Shown: in pieces, positions 1 to 5,600 of the stretch
How positions within the stretch are numbered: position 1 is the stretch's first letter
Layout of the letters: each line of letters opens with the position of its first letter
From: RGIG1666 sp045595745
GTDB lineage: Bacteria > Bacillota > Clostridia > UBA1381 > UBA9506
Direction of reading: 5' to 3'
Length of the DNA: 9,140 bases
Assembly (NCBI GenBank): GCA_045595745.1
Contig: JAZOBB010000055.1
Location: forward strand, 1 to 9,140
Notes under the pieces: model-generated
Told to the model about the DNA's origin: nothing
Seen by the model: only the letters and a program-made list of their open reading frames with translations
Databases searched by the model: none
Position numbers and translations under genes: made by a program

Positions 1-23
1 TGTGTCGATAAACTATCGACACA
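1..23. repeat. perfect inverted repeat (10-bp arms, 3-nt loop)
   Basis: The arms TGTGTCGATA (1-10) and TATCGACACA (14-23) are exact reverse complements around AAC. The repeat may continue to the left of the window. No T-tract follows, so it is not an obvious terminator. It is the first of four hairpins in a gene-free end of the window. Confidence 0.6.
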
Positions 24-51
24 CTGGCAGGCTTCGAAAAAGGAAGTTAGA

Positions 52-109
52 TTTTACGAATTTGAATTCGTCGGCGTACGTTGGTACGGTAGAGTTCAAA
101 TTCGTAAAA
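52..109. repeat. long palindromic element with 15- to 18-bp stem
   Basis: Arm 52-66 (TTTTACGAATTTGAA) and arm 95-109 (TTCAAATTCGTAAAA) are perfectly complementary. Pairing continues inward to 69/92 with one T-G pair. The loop holds a second small hairpin, CGTAC (75-79) with GTACG (84-88). The length and perfection suggest a mobile or dispersed intergenic palindrome (MITE- or REP-like) rather than a terminator, because no T-run follows on either strand. Dispersal cannot be shown from one copy. Confidence 0.6.
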
Positions 110-116
110 AGCAAGC

Positions 117-154
117 AACCACGCGCTTTTTCAATAAAAGACGCGTGGTTTTAT
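117..154. terminator. probable intrinsic terminator hairpin
   Basis: Arms AACCACGCG (117-125) and CGCGTGGTT (142-150) are perfectly complementary. An inner CTTTT/AAAAG pairing (126-130 with 136-140) extends the stem past a bulged A. On the plus strand the stem is followed by TTATATATA. On the minus strand it is followed by GCTTGCTTTTT. It could therefore stop transcription from either side, including the minus-strand operon that ends at 308. Neither T-tract is ideal. Confidence 0.5.
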
Positions 155-240
155 ATATAATAAACTTTTTAAAATTTTAGTTCTTAATTCAAATATAACG
201 ACGTGTTACTTGCGGTGGAACGACTTTTTCGACAGTCTGT

Positions 241-267
241 AACTTCGCTAAATGCGAAGTTTTTTTT
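241..267 (+). terminator. rho-independent terminator (plus strand)
   Basis: Arms AACTTCGC (241-248) and GCGAAGTT (254-261) form a perfect 8-bp stem around TAAAT, followed at once by a run of T (261-267). This is a textbook intrinsic terminator read on the plus strand. It implies that a plus-strand transcript enters from the left of the window or starts within positions 1-240. It does not terminate the minus-strand operon, since no T-run follows the stem on that strand. Confidence 0.8.
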
Positions 268-281
268 ATTGTATGTCATAT

Positions 282-293
282 GTGGTCTGCGCT
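282..293. repeat. left copy of a 12-bp inverted repeat flanking the mtaB operon
   Basis: GTGGTCTGCGCT here is the exact reverse complement of AGCGCAGACCAC at 3313-3324. The two copies bracket the mtaB pair: this one lies 15 bases past the stop of the second gene and the other 40 bases upstream of the mtaB start. In the minus-strand mRNA the 5' and 3' untranslated ends would be complementary. A chance match of this length is possible in a window of this size. Confidence 0.35.
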
Positions 294-307
294 AAATTTA
301 ACTGCCG

Positions 308-1960
308 TCAGCCGCCGTATGCCCTTACTGTAGCTATTGCATTATTTAATGCCGCCTCGTCAGCAAGCGGATACTCAAGCAACACTGCTCCCCCACAGCT
401 TGCAACAGCTCTGTAGCCCGACGACGCGCGATATATTACGCAAGATATCGGTCTGCCGAGATACTGCGAATAACCATATTTTTTTGCATAGGGGCCTATT
501 GCTACCTTTTTTCCTGTTACGGGATGTGTCACCATTGTATTGTATGACACCGTAACCGATGATGAATACACCACATCACCAACCACCGAGTCTGAGCCTT
601 GCGGTGTGGTTTTATTTAACTCTTCTTCTTTAAGGTTTTGCACTTTTTCTACATATTGAGTAAATTTTTTGGGTTCGTTTGAATATTCGCGCACATCGGC
701 ATCGAATCTTTCTTCTACCTTTTCTCGCTTATATGTCAGTTCCTCTCCTGCTATATTCATTGTAATTTCGTCTGCATTTTCGACCAAGCTGAATATTACG
801 GCTGCATTTTTGTCTGCCTGCGAAGAATCAAGCTTGCCGTCTTTATATACCTTTGTCTCGTCTGATACATCGTAATTGATTATCATTTTATACGGCTCAG
901 AGTCTGTCTTTAGCTCAAAAGATGTTCGTGTTAATCCACGTGTCGGCAAAAGGTCTAAAATTGCACCAACAGCCGCGCTATCACCAACCTTAGTTCCCGT
1001 ATAGGCTAAAAGTGCCTCGCTGTTGTCGTAATATTGATTTTTGGGTATTTCAAAAAGTGTTTCGTCTGCCTTCTTTTTATCCGAAAAACTTACAACATAT
1101 CTGGTAATATCATTTTCATCATCCGAAATTTTGCTTATCTTTATAATCTCTGCCGGATTGTTATTATAGCTGTATACTCCACCATCTGTCTGGTAGTATT
1201 TATAACTCAATGTTTTTTTGCCGTTATAATATAAATATTTCCAGCTGTCTAAAACATATAAATCTCCCTCTTGTTTGTAGGATAAAATCGAAATATCCTT
1301 TGGCTCTTTAGACTCTTTTATGTGTTTAATAAAGCTGTCAAGTTCAGATTCGCCGTATGCCTCGGTATACTCATTAAATGTAATTTTATAAACCGAATTT
1401 TCAGCTAGCTCATCGGGTGCCGGTGCCTCTATATTCTTTGGCGGCGGATTTTCACCCGCATCGGGTATGACAAGGCTTTTTAAAATCTTTTTAGCCGCAG
1501 CCTTTTTTACGTACTCATTGTTAAAATACATTACAAAATGATAAGGCTGTGGATTTGGCAAGGCTGAAAAAGCATATAGGGTATATTCGCCGTCAGCTTC
1601 GCTATAAACACTTTCGGTAAGCGGCGCGGCATATTTTTTTGTCTCTTTTAAGGATTTTGGTTCACTCTTAAAATAAAACCATTTTCCGAAATCTTCGGGT
1701 GCGGTTTCGGTATTTATCAGCCGTGCTTTTCCTATCTGACTTTCCCCCGCTCCCTCGCCATAAAATACCGCGACCTCACCTTCTAGCTTTATTTGCCAAT
1801 CGCGCGGAACACAAATAACGTATCCCGCAAGATTAAGTCTTTTAACGTCATTATTCTTAACAATAAAAATTCCACCTAAAACTGCCAGAACAAAGACCGC
1901 TATTAATACATAAATAACAGGCTTTAACCAAATATTTTTTTTAATATCTGCTTCACTCAT
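308..1960 (-). CDS. single-pass membrane-anchored protein with DUF4825-like domain
   Basis: A 550-residue protein of unknown function. The chosen ATG (1958-1960) has GGAGGG five bases upstream; the frame stays open to an ATG at 2011, but that start lies inside mtaB without such support. Residues 1-13 are short and charged, and 14-34 form one hydrophobic helix (KPVIYVLIAVFVLAVLGGIF). The remainder is hydrophilic and probably extracellular. Visible regions are: an N-terminal beta-rich block (about 44-165) opening with a VPRDW motif; a Pro-rich linker (166-185); a second block (190-290) whose EGDLYVLDSW recalls DUF4362-type proteins, a weak resemblance; a region at about 317-410 with YTGTKVGDSAAVG and FELKTDSEPY that matches my memory of the DUF4825 pattern; a charged helical stretch (410-450); and a C-terminal domain (465-550) with two cysteines (507 and 522). 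It is translationally coupled to mtaB by an 8-base overlap. The membrane topology is well supported; the DUF4825 assignment is from recall and the function is unknown. Confidence 0.85.
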   Translation of the reverse strand: MSEADIKKNIWLKPVIYVLIAVFVLAVLGGIFIVKNNDVKRLNLAGYVICVPRDWQIKLEGEVAVFYGEGAGESQIGKARLINTETAPEDFGKWFYFKSEPKSLKETKKYAAPLTESVYSEADGEYTLYAFSALPNPQPYHFVMYFNNEYVKKAAAKKILKSLVIPDAGENPPPKNIEAPAPDELAENSVYKITFNEYTEAYGESELDSFIKHIKESKEPKDISILSYKQEGDLYVLDSWKYLYYNGKKTLSYKYYQTDGGVYSYNNNPAEIIKISKISDDENDITRYVVSFSDKKKADETLFEIPKNQYYDNSEALLAYTGTKVGDSAAVGAILDLLPTRGLTRTSFELKTDSEPYKMIINYDVSDETKVYKDGKLDSSQADKNAAVIFSLVENADEITMNIAGEELTYKREKVEERFDADVREYSNEPKKFTQYVEKVQNLKEEELNKTTPQGSDSVVGDVVYSSSVTVSYNTMVTHPVTGKKVAIGPYAKKYGYSQYLGRPISCVIYRASSGYRAVASCGGAVLLEYPLADEAALNNAIATVRAYGG

Positions 1961-3272
1961 CGCTACCCTCCACCAATTCTCCAAACAATACACCTTTTTC
2001 TTCACGCACAAGACGAACTCGTCTTATCGTTCCCTCCAGCTCTTTGCCGCCGTTTACTACAACAGTTATATAATTGCCTGTTTTTCCTTCGAACAAATCC
2101 TTTTGATTGTTATGATACTGCTCAAATAACACGTCTGCCTCGGTATTTATAAATTTTTCTAAAAATTCTTTATGGGTATCAGATGTTATTTTGATAAGCC
2201 TTCTGCTGCGTTCCTCTTTAACCTTCGGGTCAACCTGTCCGTCCATATTTGCCGCACGAGTACCTTTTCTGATTGAATATTTAAAAATATGTGCATCTGA
2301 GAGCTTTATTTGTCTGGCAAATTGGCAGGTAGCTTCGAACTCTTCTTCCGTTTCGCCTGCAAATCCGACCATTATATCAGTAGCTATTGCAGAATCCGGC
2401 ATTGCTTTTCTTATGCGGTCTAAAACCTCGGCATATTCTTTTGTTGTATACTTTCGGTTCATTCTCTCTAAGGTGGCATCGCATCCGCTCTGCAAGGACA
2501 AATGAAAGTGATGGCACAACTTAGGGATTTTTGCCACAGCCTGTGTAAACTCATCGGTAAAAATGGTAGGCTCTAATGACCCCAAACGAATACGGCTTAT
2601 TCCATCAATCTCGGCTATGTGTTTAATTAAATCCAAAAGATCGGTTTCGCCCGTTTCTTTCCCATACGATGCTAAATGAATACCCACCAAAACTATTTCG
2701 CAAAAGCCAGATTGAGCCAATCGTTTAGCCTCTTTAACCGAGCTTTCTATCGAGCGGGAGCGAATGCGACCCCTCGCATAAGGAATAATGCAATAAGAGC
2801 AAAAACGGTTGCAGCCCTCTTGCACCTTCATAATGGCGCGGGTGCGGTTTTCGTAGTGCGTAATTGACAAATCCTCAAATTCGCGAATTTGGCTTATGTC
2901 GTTTACCAAAACCCTTTTCTCTTTAGTTTTTAAAAACTCCTCGACCAGCTCGGCGGCTTTTAGGCGACTGTCTGCGCCTATAACAAGGTCAACCTCGGCT
3001 ATTTTAGAAACCTCGTCGGGTGCGGTTTGTGCATAGCATCCCATAACCGCTATAACGGCTTCGGGATTTAAGTGCTTGGCACGGCGAATCATCTGACGCG
3101 ATTTTCTGTCGCTTAAACTTGTTACCGTGCAGGTGTTTATTATGTATACATCCGCAGATTCTGCGCTATCAACAATCTTTGCTCCTCTTAAGGCAAATTG
3201 TTCTAATATTGCTTCGGTTTCGTATTGATTTACTTTGCAGCCTAAGGTATATGCTGCGACGGTTATTTGCAT
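1953..3272 (-). CDS. mtaB: tRNA (N6-L-threonylcarbamoyladenosine(37)-C2)-methylthiotransferase MtaB
   Basis: A 439-residue radical-SAM enzyme that adds a methylthio group to t6A37 of ANN-decoding tRNAs, giving ms2t6A; it acts in the cytoplasm. The N-terminal UPF0004 domain (about 2-110) carries the three expected auxiliary-cluster cysteines C12 (TLGCKVNQYE), C48 (INTCTVT) and C79 (VMGCYAQ). The radical-SAM core (about 145-360) has the CxxxCxxC motif C154-C158-C161 in EGCNRFCSYCIIPYARGR. A TRAM domain (about 375-435) ends the protein. TLGCKVNQYE and the length fit the MtaB/YqeV branch rather than MiaB or RimO. The ATG at 3272 has AAAGGAG seven bases upstream. The gene overlaps the downstream membrane-protein gene by 8 bases. 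All key residues are present, so it should be active. Confidence 0.95.
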   Translation of the reverse strand: MQITVAAYTLGCKVNQYETEAILEQFALRGAKIVDSAESADVYIINTCTVTSLSDRKSRQMIRRAKHLNPEAVIAVMGCYAQTAPDEVSKIAEVDLVIGADSRLKAAELVEEFLKTKEKRVLVNDISQIREFEDLSITHYENRTRAIMKVQEGCNRFCSYCIIPYARGRIRSRSIESSVKEAKRLAQSGFCEIVLVGIHLASYGKETGETDLLDLIKHIAEIDGISRIRLGSLEPTIFTDEFTQAVAKIPKLCHHFHLSLQSGCDATLERMNRKYTTKEYAEVLDRIRKAMPDSAIATDIMVGFAGETEEEFEATCQFARQIKLSDAHIFKYSIRKGTRAANMDGQVDPKVKEERSRRLIKITSDTHKEFLEKFINTEADVLFEQYHNNQKDLFEGKTGNYITVVVNGGKELEGTIRRVRLVREEKGVLFGELVEGSDE

Positions 3273-3312
3273 AGTTATGCTCCTTTGTAGATATATGCGG
3301 GCTGTAGAAAAA

Positions 3313-3324
3313 AGCGCAGACCAC
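3313..3324. repeat. right copy of a 12-bp inverted repeat flanking the mtaB operon
   Basis: AGCGCAGACCAC pairs perfectly with the copy at 282-293. It lies in the mtaB 5' untranslated region, downstream of the candidate promoter, so it should be transcribed. See the left copy. Confidence 0.35.
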
Positions 3325-3358
3325 GCAAAGCAAATGATAAAATAAATTATTAAGTATC

Positions 3359-3408
3359 ACTAATTTATTAGTTAATACGATTATAGTAGAAATTTGTAAG
3401 CAAATTTC
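3359..3408 (-). promoter_or_regulatory. candidate mtaB promoter with two overlapping inverted repeats
   Basis: Read on the minus strand, TATAAT (3385-3380) is a perfect -10 box about 108 bases upstream of the mtaB ATG. The -35 position (GAAATT, 3408-3403, 17-bp spacer) is poor. Two symmetric elements frame it. GAAATTTG-N4-CAAATTTC (3389-3408) covers the -35 and spacer. ACTAAT-TT-ATTAGT (3359-3372) sits around the expected start of transcription. Either could be an operator; no regulator is known. The -10 is seen directly; the rest is inference. Confidence 0.4.
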
Positions 3409-3431
3409 TTTTTAATAATGCTTTGCGTTAC

Positions 3432-3506
3432 AAACAAACTTCGCCTCTCGGCATATATAAATATGCCTTCGGGTATCCCCAAGCACAGCTTGGGCTCAGT
3501 TTGTTT
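3432..3506. repeat. three-way-junction-like structured element
   Basis: An outer 9-bp stem, AAACAAACT (3432-3440) with AGTTTGTTT (3498-3506), encloses two perfect hairpins: GGCATAT-ATAA-ATATGCC (3450-3467) and CCCAAGC-ACA-GCTTGGG (3478-3494). The enclosed arrangement predicts a compact multibranch fold in single-stranded DNA or RNA of either strand. On the minus strand it would lie in the 3' untranslated region of the ABC gene, just upstream of the mtaB promoter. It may be a structured RNA or a palindromic repeat element. I do not recognise a named family. Confidence 0.5.
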
Positions 3507-3557
3507 CTTCTGTATCTTTTTTCGTCCATCCTTTGTAAATTCAAAGATATTTACGTA

Positions 3558-3624
3558 GCGTAAACGGTAAAAGACTACCGTCTGTACGCGTTGTTTAAAA
3601 TTTATACTGTTTCCCGTCTTTTAC
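3558..3624. repeat. overlapping, mutually exclusive hairpins
   Basis: One fold nests CGGTA/TACCG (3565-3569 with 3576-3580) inside GCGTA/TACGC (3558-3562 with 3585-3589). A competing 9-bp stem pairs GTAAAAGAC (3567-3575) with GTCTTTTAC (3616-3624). The two share bases 3567-3569, and the longer stem spans the loop of the shorter, so they cannot both form. Such switching is typical of attenuators, but no gene start or T-tract follows, so a decaying repeat is also possible. Confidence 0.4.
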
Positions 3625-3640
3625 TAAGTGGTAACGGTTC

Positions 3641-3655
3641 CAAGGCAGAGCCTTG
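3641..3655. repeat. short perfect hairpin
   Basis: CAAGGC (3641-3646) and GCCTTG (3650-3655) pair around AGA. On the minus strand it reads AAGGCTCTGCCTT, similar in form to the GGGCTCTGCCC-type palindromes often seen between genes of gut Firmicutes. That similarity is from memory only. Confidence 0.45.
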
Positions 3656-3665
3656 TGTCGCTTGA

Positions 3666-3698
3666 GGGGGGGTTAAAGGGGGGGAATCGAAATTCCCC
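3666..3698 (+). repeat. G7-TTAAA-G7 tract leading into a GGGGAAT hairpin
   Basis: Two runs of seven G (3666-3672 and 3678-3684) are separated by TTAAA. This allows a G3-N1-G3-N5-G3-N1-G3 quadruplex pattern on the plus strand. The second run overlaps a perfect hairpin, GGGGAAT-CGAA-ATTCCCC (3681-3698), so quadruplex and hairpin would compete. Run lengths may be affected by sequencing error. Confidence 0.45.
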
Positions 3699-3707
3699 TT
3701 TGTTTTG

Positions 3708-3729
3708 CTTCTTTTGCAATCAAAAGAAG
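3708..3729. repeat. perfect 9-bp hairpin with CAAT loop
   Basis: CTTCTTTTG (3708-3716) and CAAAAGAAG (3721-3729) are exact complements around a 4-nt loop. It is close to the end of the minus-strand ABC gene and could act as a 3' mRNA-stabilising structure. No T-run follows on the minus strand, so a terminator role is weakly supported. Confidence 0.45.
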
Positions 3730-3816
3730 GCCCGTCCGGCAGGACTTACTAACTTTTATTTTTACATTTGCGTAAATTCAGAAAGTTTACATAAACAAGA
3801 AATACATCCTAAAAAT

Positions 3817-5586
3817 TTATTCGCTCATCATTTCCTGATACATACTGTATAGGCCGTAATAAATTCCCTCTTTTTTCATCAGCTCCCGATGCGTACCCTG
3901 CTCTACTATTCCATCCTCGGTTAAAACTAAAATAACCGATGCATTTTTAATTGTAGTCAATCGGTGAGCAATGGTAAAGGTTGTGCGGCCTTTAGCAAGT
4001 GTTTCAAGCGATTGCTGAACAATTCTTTCGCTTTCGTTATCTAAAGCAGAGGTTGCCTCGTCAAGTATTAAAATCGGCGGATTTTTTAAGAACGCCCGTG
4101 CAATCGAAATGCGTTGCTTTTGCCCGCCCGACAGCTTAACTCCGCGTTCGCCGACATAGGTATCATAGCCGTTTTCAAGGCTCATTATAAAGTCATGTGC
4201 ACCTGCCTGCTTGGCAGCCTCGATAATTTCTTCTTTTGTTGCTCCGGGCTTTCCGTACTCAATATTTTCAAAAACCGTGCCCGAAAACAGATAAACCTCT
4301 TGTTGAACCATTCCGATTTGGTTGCGCAGTGATTCTAAGGTCAGGTTTCTTATATCCTGCCCATCAATTAATATTTTGCCCGAGGTTACGTCATAAAATC
4401 TCGGTATAAGATTGCAAAGAGTGGTTTTTCCTCCGCCCGATGGTCCGACTAAAGCTATATTTTCGCCCGGTGTTACGTGCAGGTTTATGTTGTGCAAAAC
4501 CTCGCTGTTGTCGTCGTTATAGCTAAAGCTTACATTGTCAAATTTAATGTCTCCGACTACGTCTTTAAGTTCTTTTGCGTCGGGCAAATCTTCAATTACA
4601 GGAGGTGCATCTAAAACCTCGACAAAACGTTCAATTCCCGTCATTCCGCGCTCAAATTGCTCGGTAAATTCAACAATACGGCGGATAGAGGTGAGCAGTG
4701 TAGTTACATAAAGCAAATATGCCATAAGGTCTGCTACCGTTATTTTGCCCTTAATCATAAATAGCGAGCCGGCTACAACAACGGTTATGTACATCACACC
4801 GTCAAACAGACGCGTTGTGCTGTGAAAGCCTGCCATATAATGATACATTTCTTTTTTTATATCTAAAAACTTAACATTGCCGCGATTAAACTTTTCCTTT
4901 TCTATCGGCTCGTTTGCAAAGGATTTTACAACACGAACACCTAAAAGGCTGTCTTCAACCTGAGCATTAAGCTCGCCTATCTGAACGCGCGATTTTTTAA
5001 ATGCATTTCGCATACGTCGCTTGAAAAATCTTGTAAACACAAGCATAAAGGGAAGAACCGAGAAGATGATAAGTGTGAGCCAAACGTTAGTGTTCGCAAG
5101 AATTATAAACGATGCACCTATTTTAATTGCCGCAATAAAAATTTCTTCGGGGCAATGATGCGCAAACTCGGTTACATCAAACAAATCGCTTGTTATCCGC
5201 GCCATAAGCTGACCGATTTTAGTATTGTCATAGTACGAAAACGGCAGCTTTTGCAGATGAGAAAATAAATCTCTGCGCATATCGGTTTCAATTTTTGTTC
5301 CCATTATGTGCCCTATCGACTGCATATAATAGTTAGATGCAGTATCTATAATTCTTAAAACCAGATAAAATAAGCCTAGCTTTAAAACTATTTCTGCCGT
5401 AAGTGCCGAAAGATTGTTAGTGCCCATATCGGTTATATATCGCACAATAAGTGGCAGATAAAGCTCACATAAGGTTGTAAGCGATGCAAAAAACAAGTCG
5501 ATTAACAATATCCATTTATATTTTTTAAAATACGGTAAAAATCTTTTTATAAGATTTGTATTACTTCTTTTTTTCTTTTGTGCCAT
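3817..5586 (-). CDS. ABC exporter half-transporter (fused membrane and ATPase domains, MsbA/BmrA-like)
   Basis: A 589-residue membrane protein that should work as a homodimer, exporting a lipid or hydrophobic compound with ATP. The N-terminal type I exporter membrane domain (about 20-320) has six hydrophobic spans, roughly 24-45, 65-88, 145-163, 165-185, 262-280 and 284-300. The ATPase domain (about 345-589) has a complete motif set: Walker A GPSGGGKTT (381-389), Q-loop Q428/Q429 (GMVQQEVYLFSGTV), signature LSGGQ (485-489), Walker B ILILDE (505-510) with catalytic Glu510, D-loop SALD and switch His541 (TIAHR). It is a consensus ATPase. The start ATG has AAAGGGGAT upstream, and the gap to the upstream CDF gene is only 14 bases, so the two are co-transcribed. 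The substrate cannot be read from sequence; multidrug or lipid export are the usual family roles. Length is normal for the family. Confidence 0.93.
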   Translation of the reverse strand: MAQKKKRSNTNLIKRFLPYFKKYKWILLIDLFFASLTTLCELYLPLIVRYITDMGTNNLSALTAEIVLKLGLFYLVLRIIDTASNYYMQSIGHIMGTKIETDMRRDLFSHLQKLPFSYYDNTKIGQLMARITSDLFDVTEFAHHCPEEIFIAAIKIGASFIILANTNVWLTLIIFSVLPFMLVFTRFFKRRMRNAFKKSRVQIGELNAQVEDSLLGVRVVKSFANEPIEKEKFNRGNVKFLDIKKEMYHYMAGFHSTTRLFDGVMYITVVVAGSLFMIKGKITVADLMAYLLYVTTLLTSIRRIVEFTEQFERGMTGIERFVEVLDAPPVIEDLPDAKELKDVVGDIKFDNVSFSYNDDNSEVLHNINLHVTPGENIALVGPSGGGKTTLCNLIPRFYDVTSGKILIDGQDIRNLTLESLRNQIGMVQQEVYLFSGTVFENIEYGKPGATKEEIIEAAKQAGAHDFIMSLENGYDTYVGERGVKLSGGQKQRISIARAFLKNPPILILDEATSALDNESERIVQQSLETLAKGRTTFTIAHRLTTIKNASVILVLTEDGIVEQGTHRELMKKEGIYYGLYSMYQEMMSE

Positions 5587-5600
5587 TCTTATTATCCCCT

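Larger units (their letters stand above)
3273..3816. other. gene-free, hairpin-rich intergenic stretch (544 bases)
   Basis: No frame here has a credible start with a ribosome binding site and a protein-like composition. The stretch holds the mtaB leader and promoter (3273-3408) and then at least six perfect short hairpins between 3421 and 3740, listed separately. There is also a G7-TTAAA-G7 tract (3666-3684) and a GTTTA-CA-TAAAC palindrome (3785-3796). No canonical intrinsic terminator for the upstream minus-strand ABC gene is visible, since no stem is followed by a T-run on that strand. The dense palindromes resemble composite dispersed intergenic repeats of gut Clostridia, but this cannot be confirmed from one copy. 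Confidence 0.6.

Noticed and set aside
1..180. Two plus-strand frames without stops from the left edge, one to a TAG at 178-180 and one to a TAA at 158-160.
   Set aside because: Neither has a start within the window. Both run through the palindromes, which tend to stay open by symmetry, and through a terminator-like hairpin. The translations show no recognisable domain. A C-terminal fragment of a gene to the left cannot be fully excluded.
1961..2011. 17-residue N-terminal extension of the DUF4825-like protein (start at 2011).
   Set aside because: The extension lies inside mtaB, has no ribosome site, and would put charged and aromatic residues before a normal membrane anchor; the ATG at 1960 has GGAGGG at ideal spacing.
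2191..2505. 104-residue plus-strand open frame opposite mtaB.
   Set aside because: Antisense to a well-supported enzyme, with low-complexity Ser-rich translation and no start signal.
3169..3360. 63-residue minus-strand open frame over the mtaB start.
   Set aside because: It overlaps the N-terminal coding part of mtaB in another frame and contains the mtaB leader; no ribosome site.
3421..3740. CRISPR array.
   Set aside because: The repeats are different palindromes of different sequence and spacing, not identical direct repeats with unique spacers, and no cas gene is nearby.
3628..3852. 74-residue plus-strand open frame in the hairpin-rich spacer.
   Set aside because: It spans three hairpins and the G-runs, ends inside the ABC gene, and has no ribosome site or recognisable domain.
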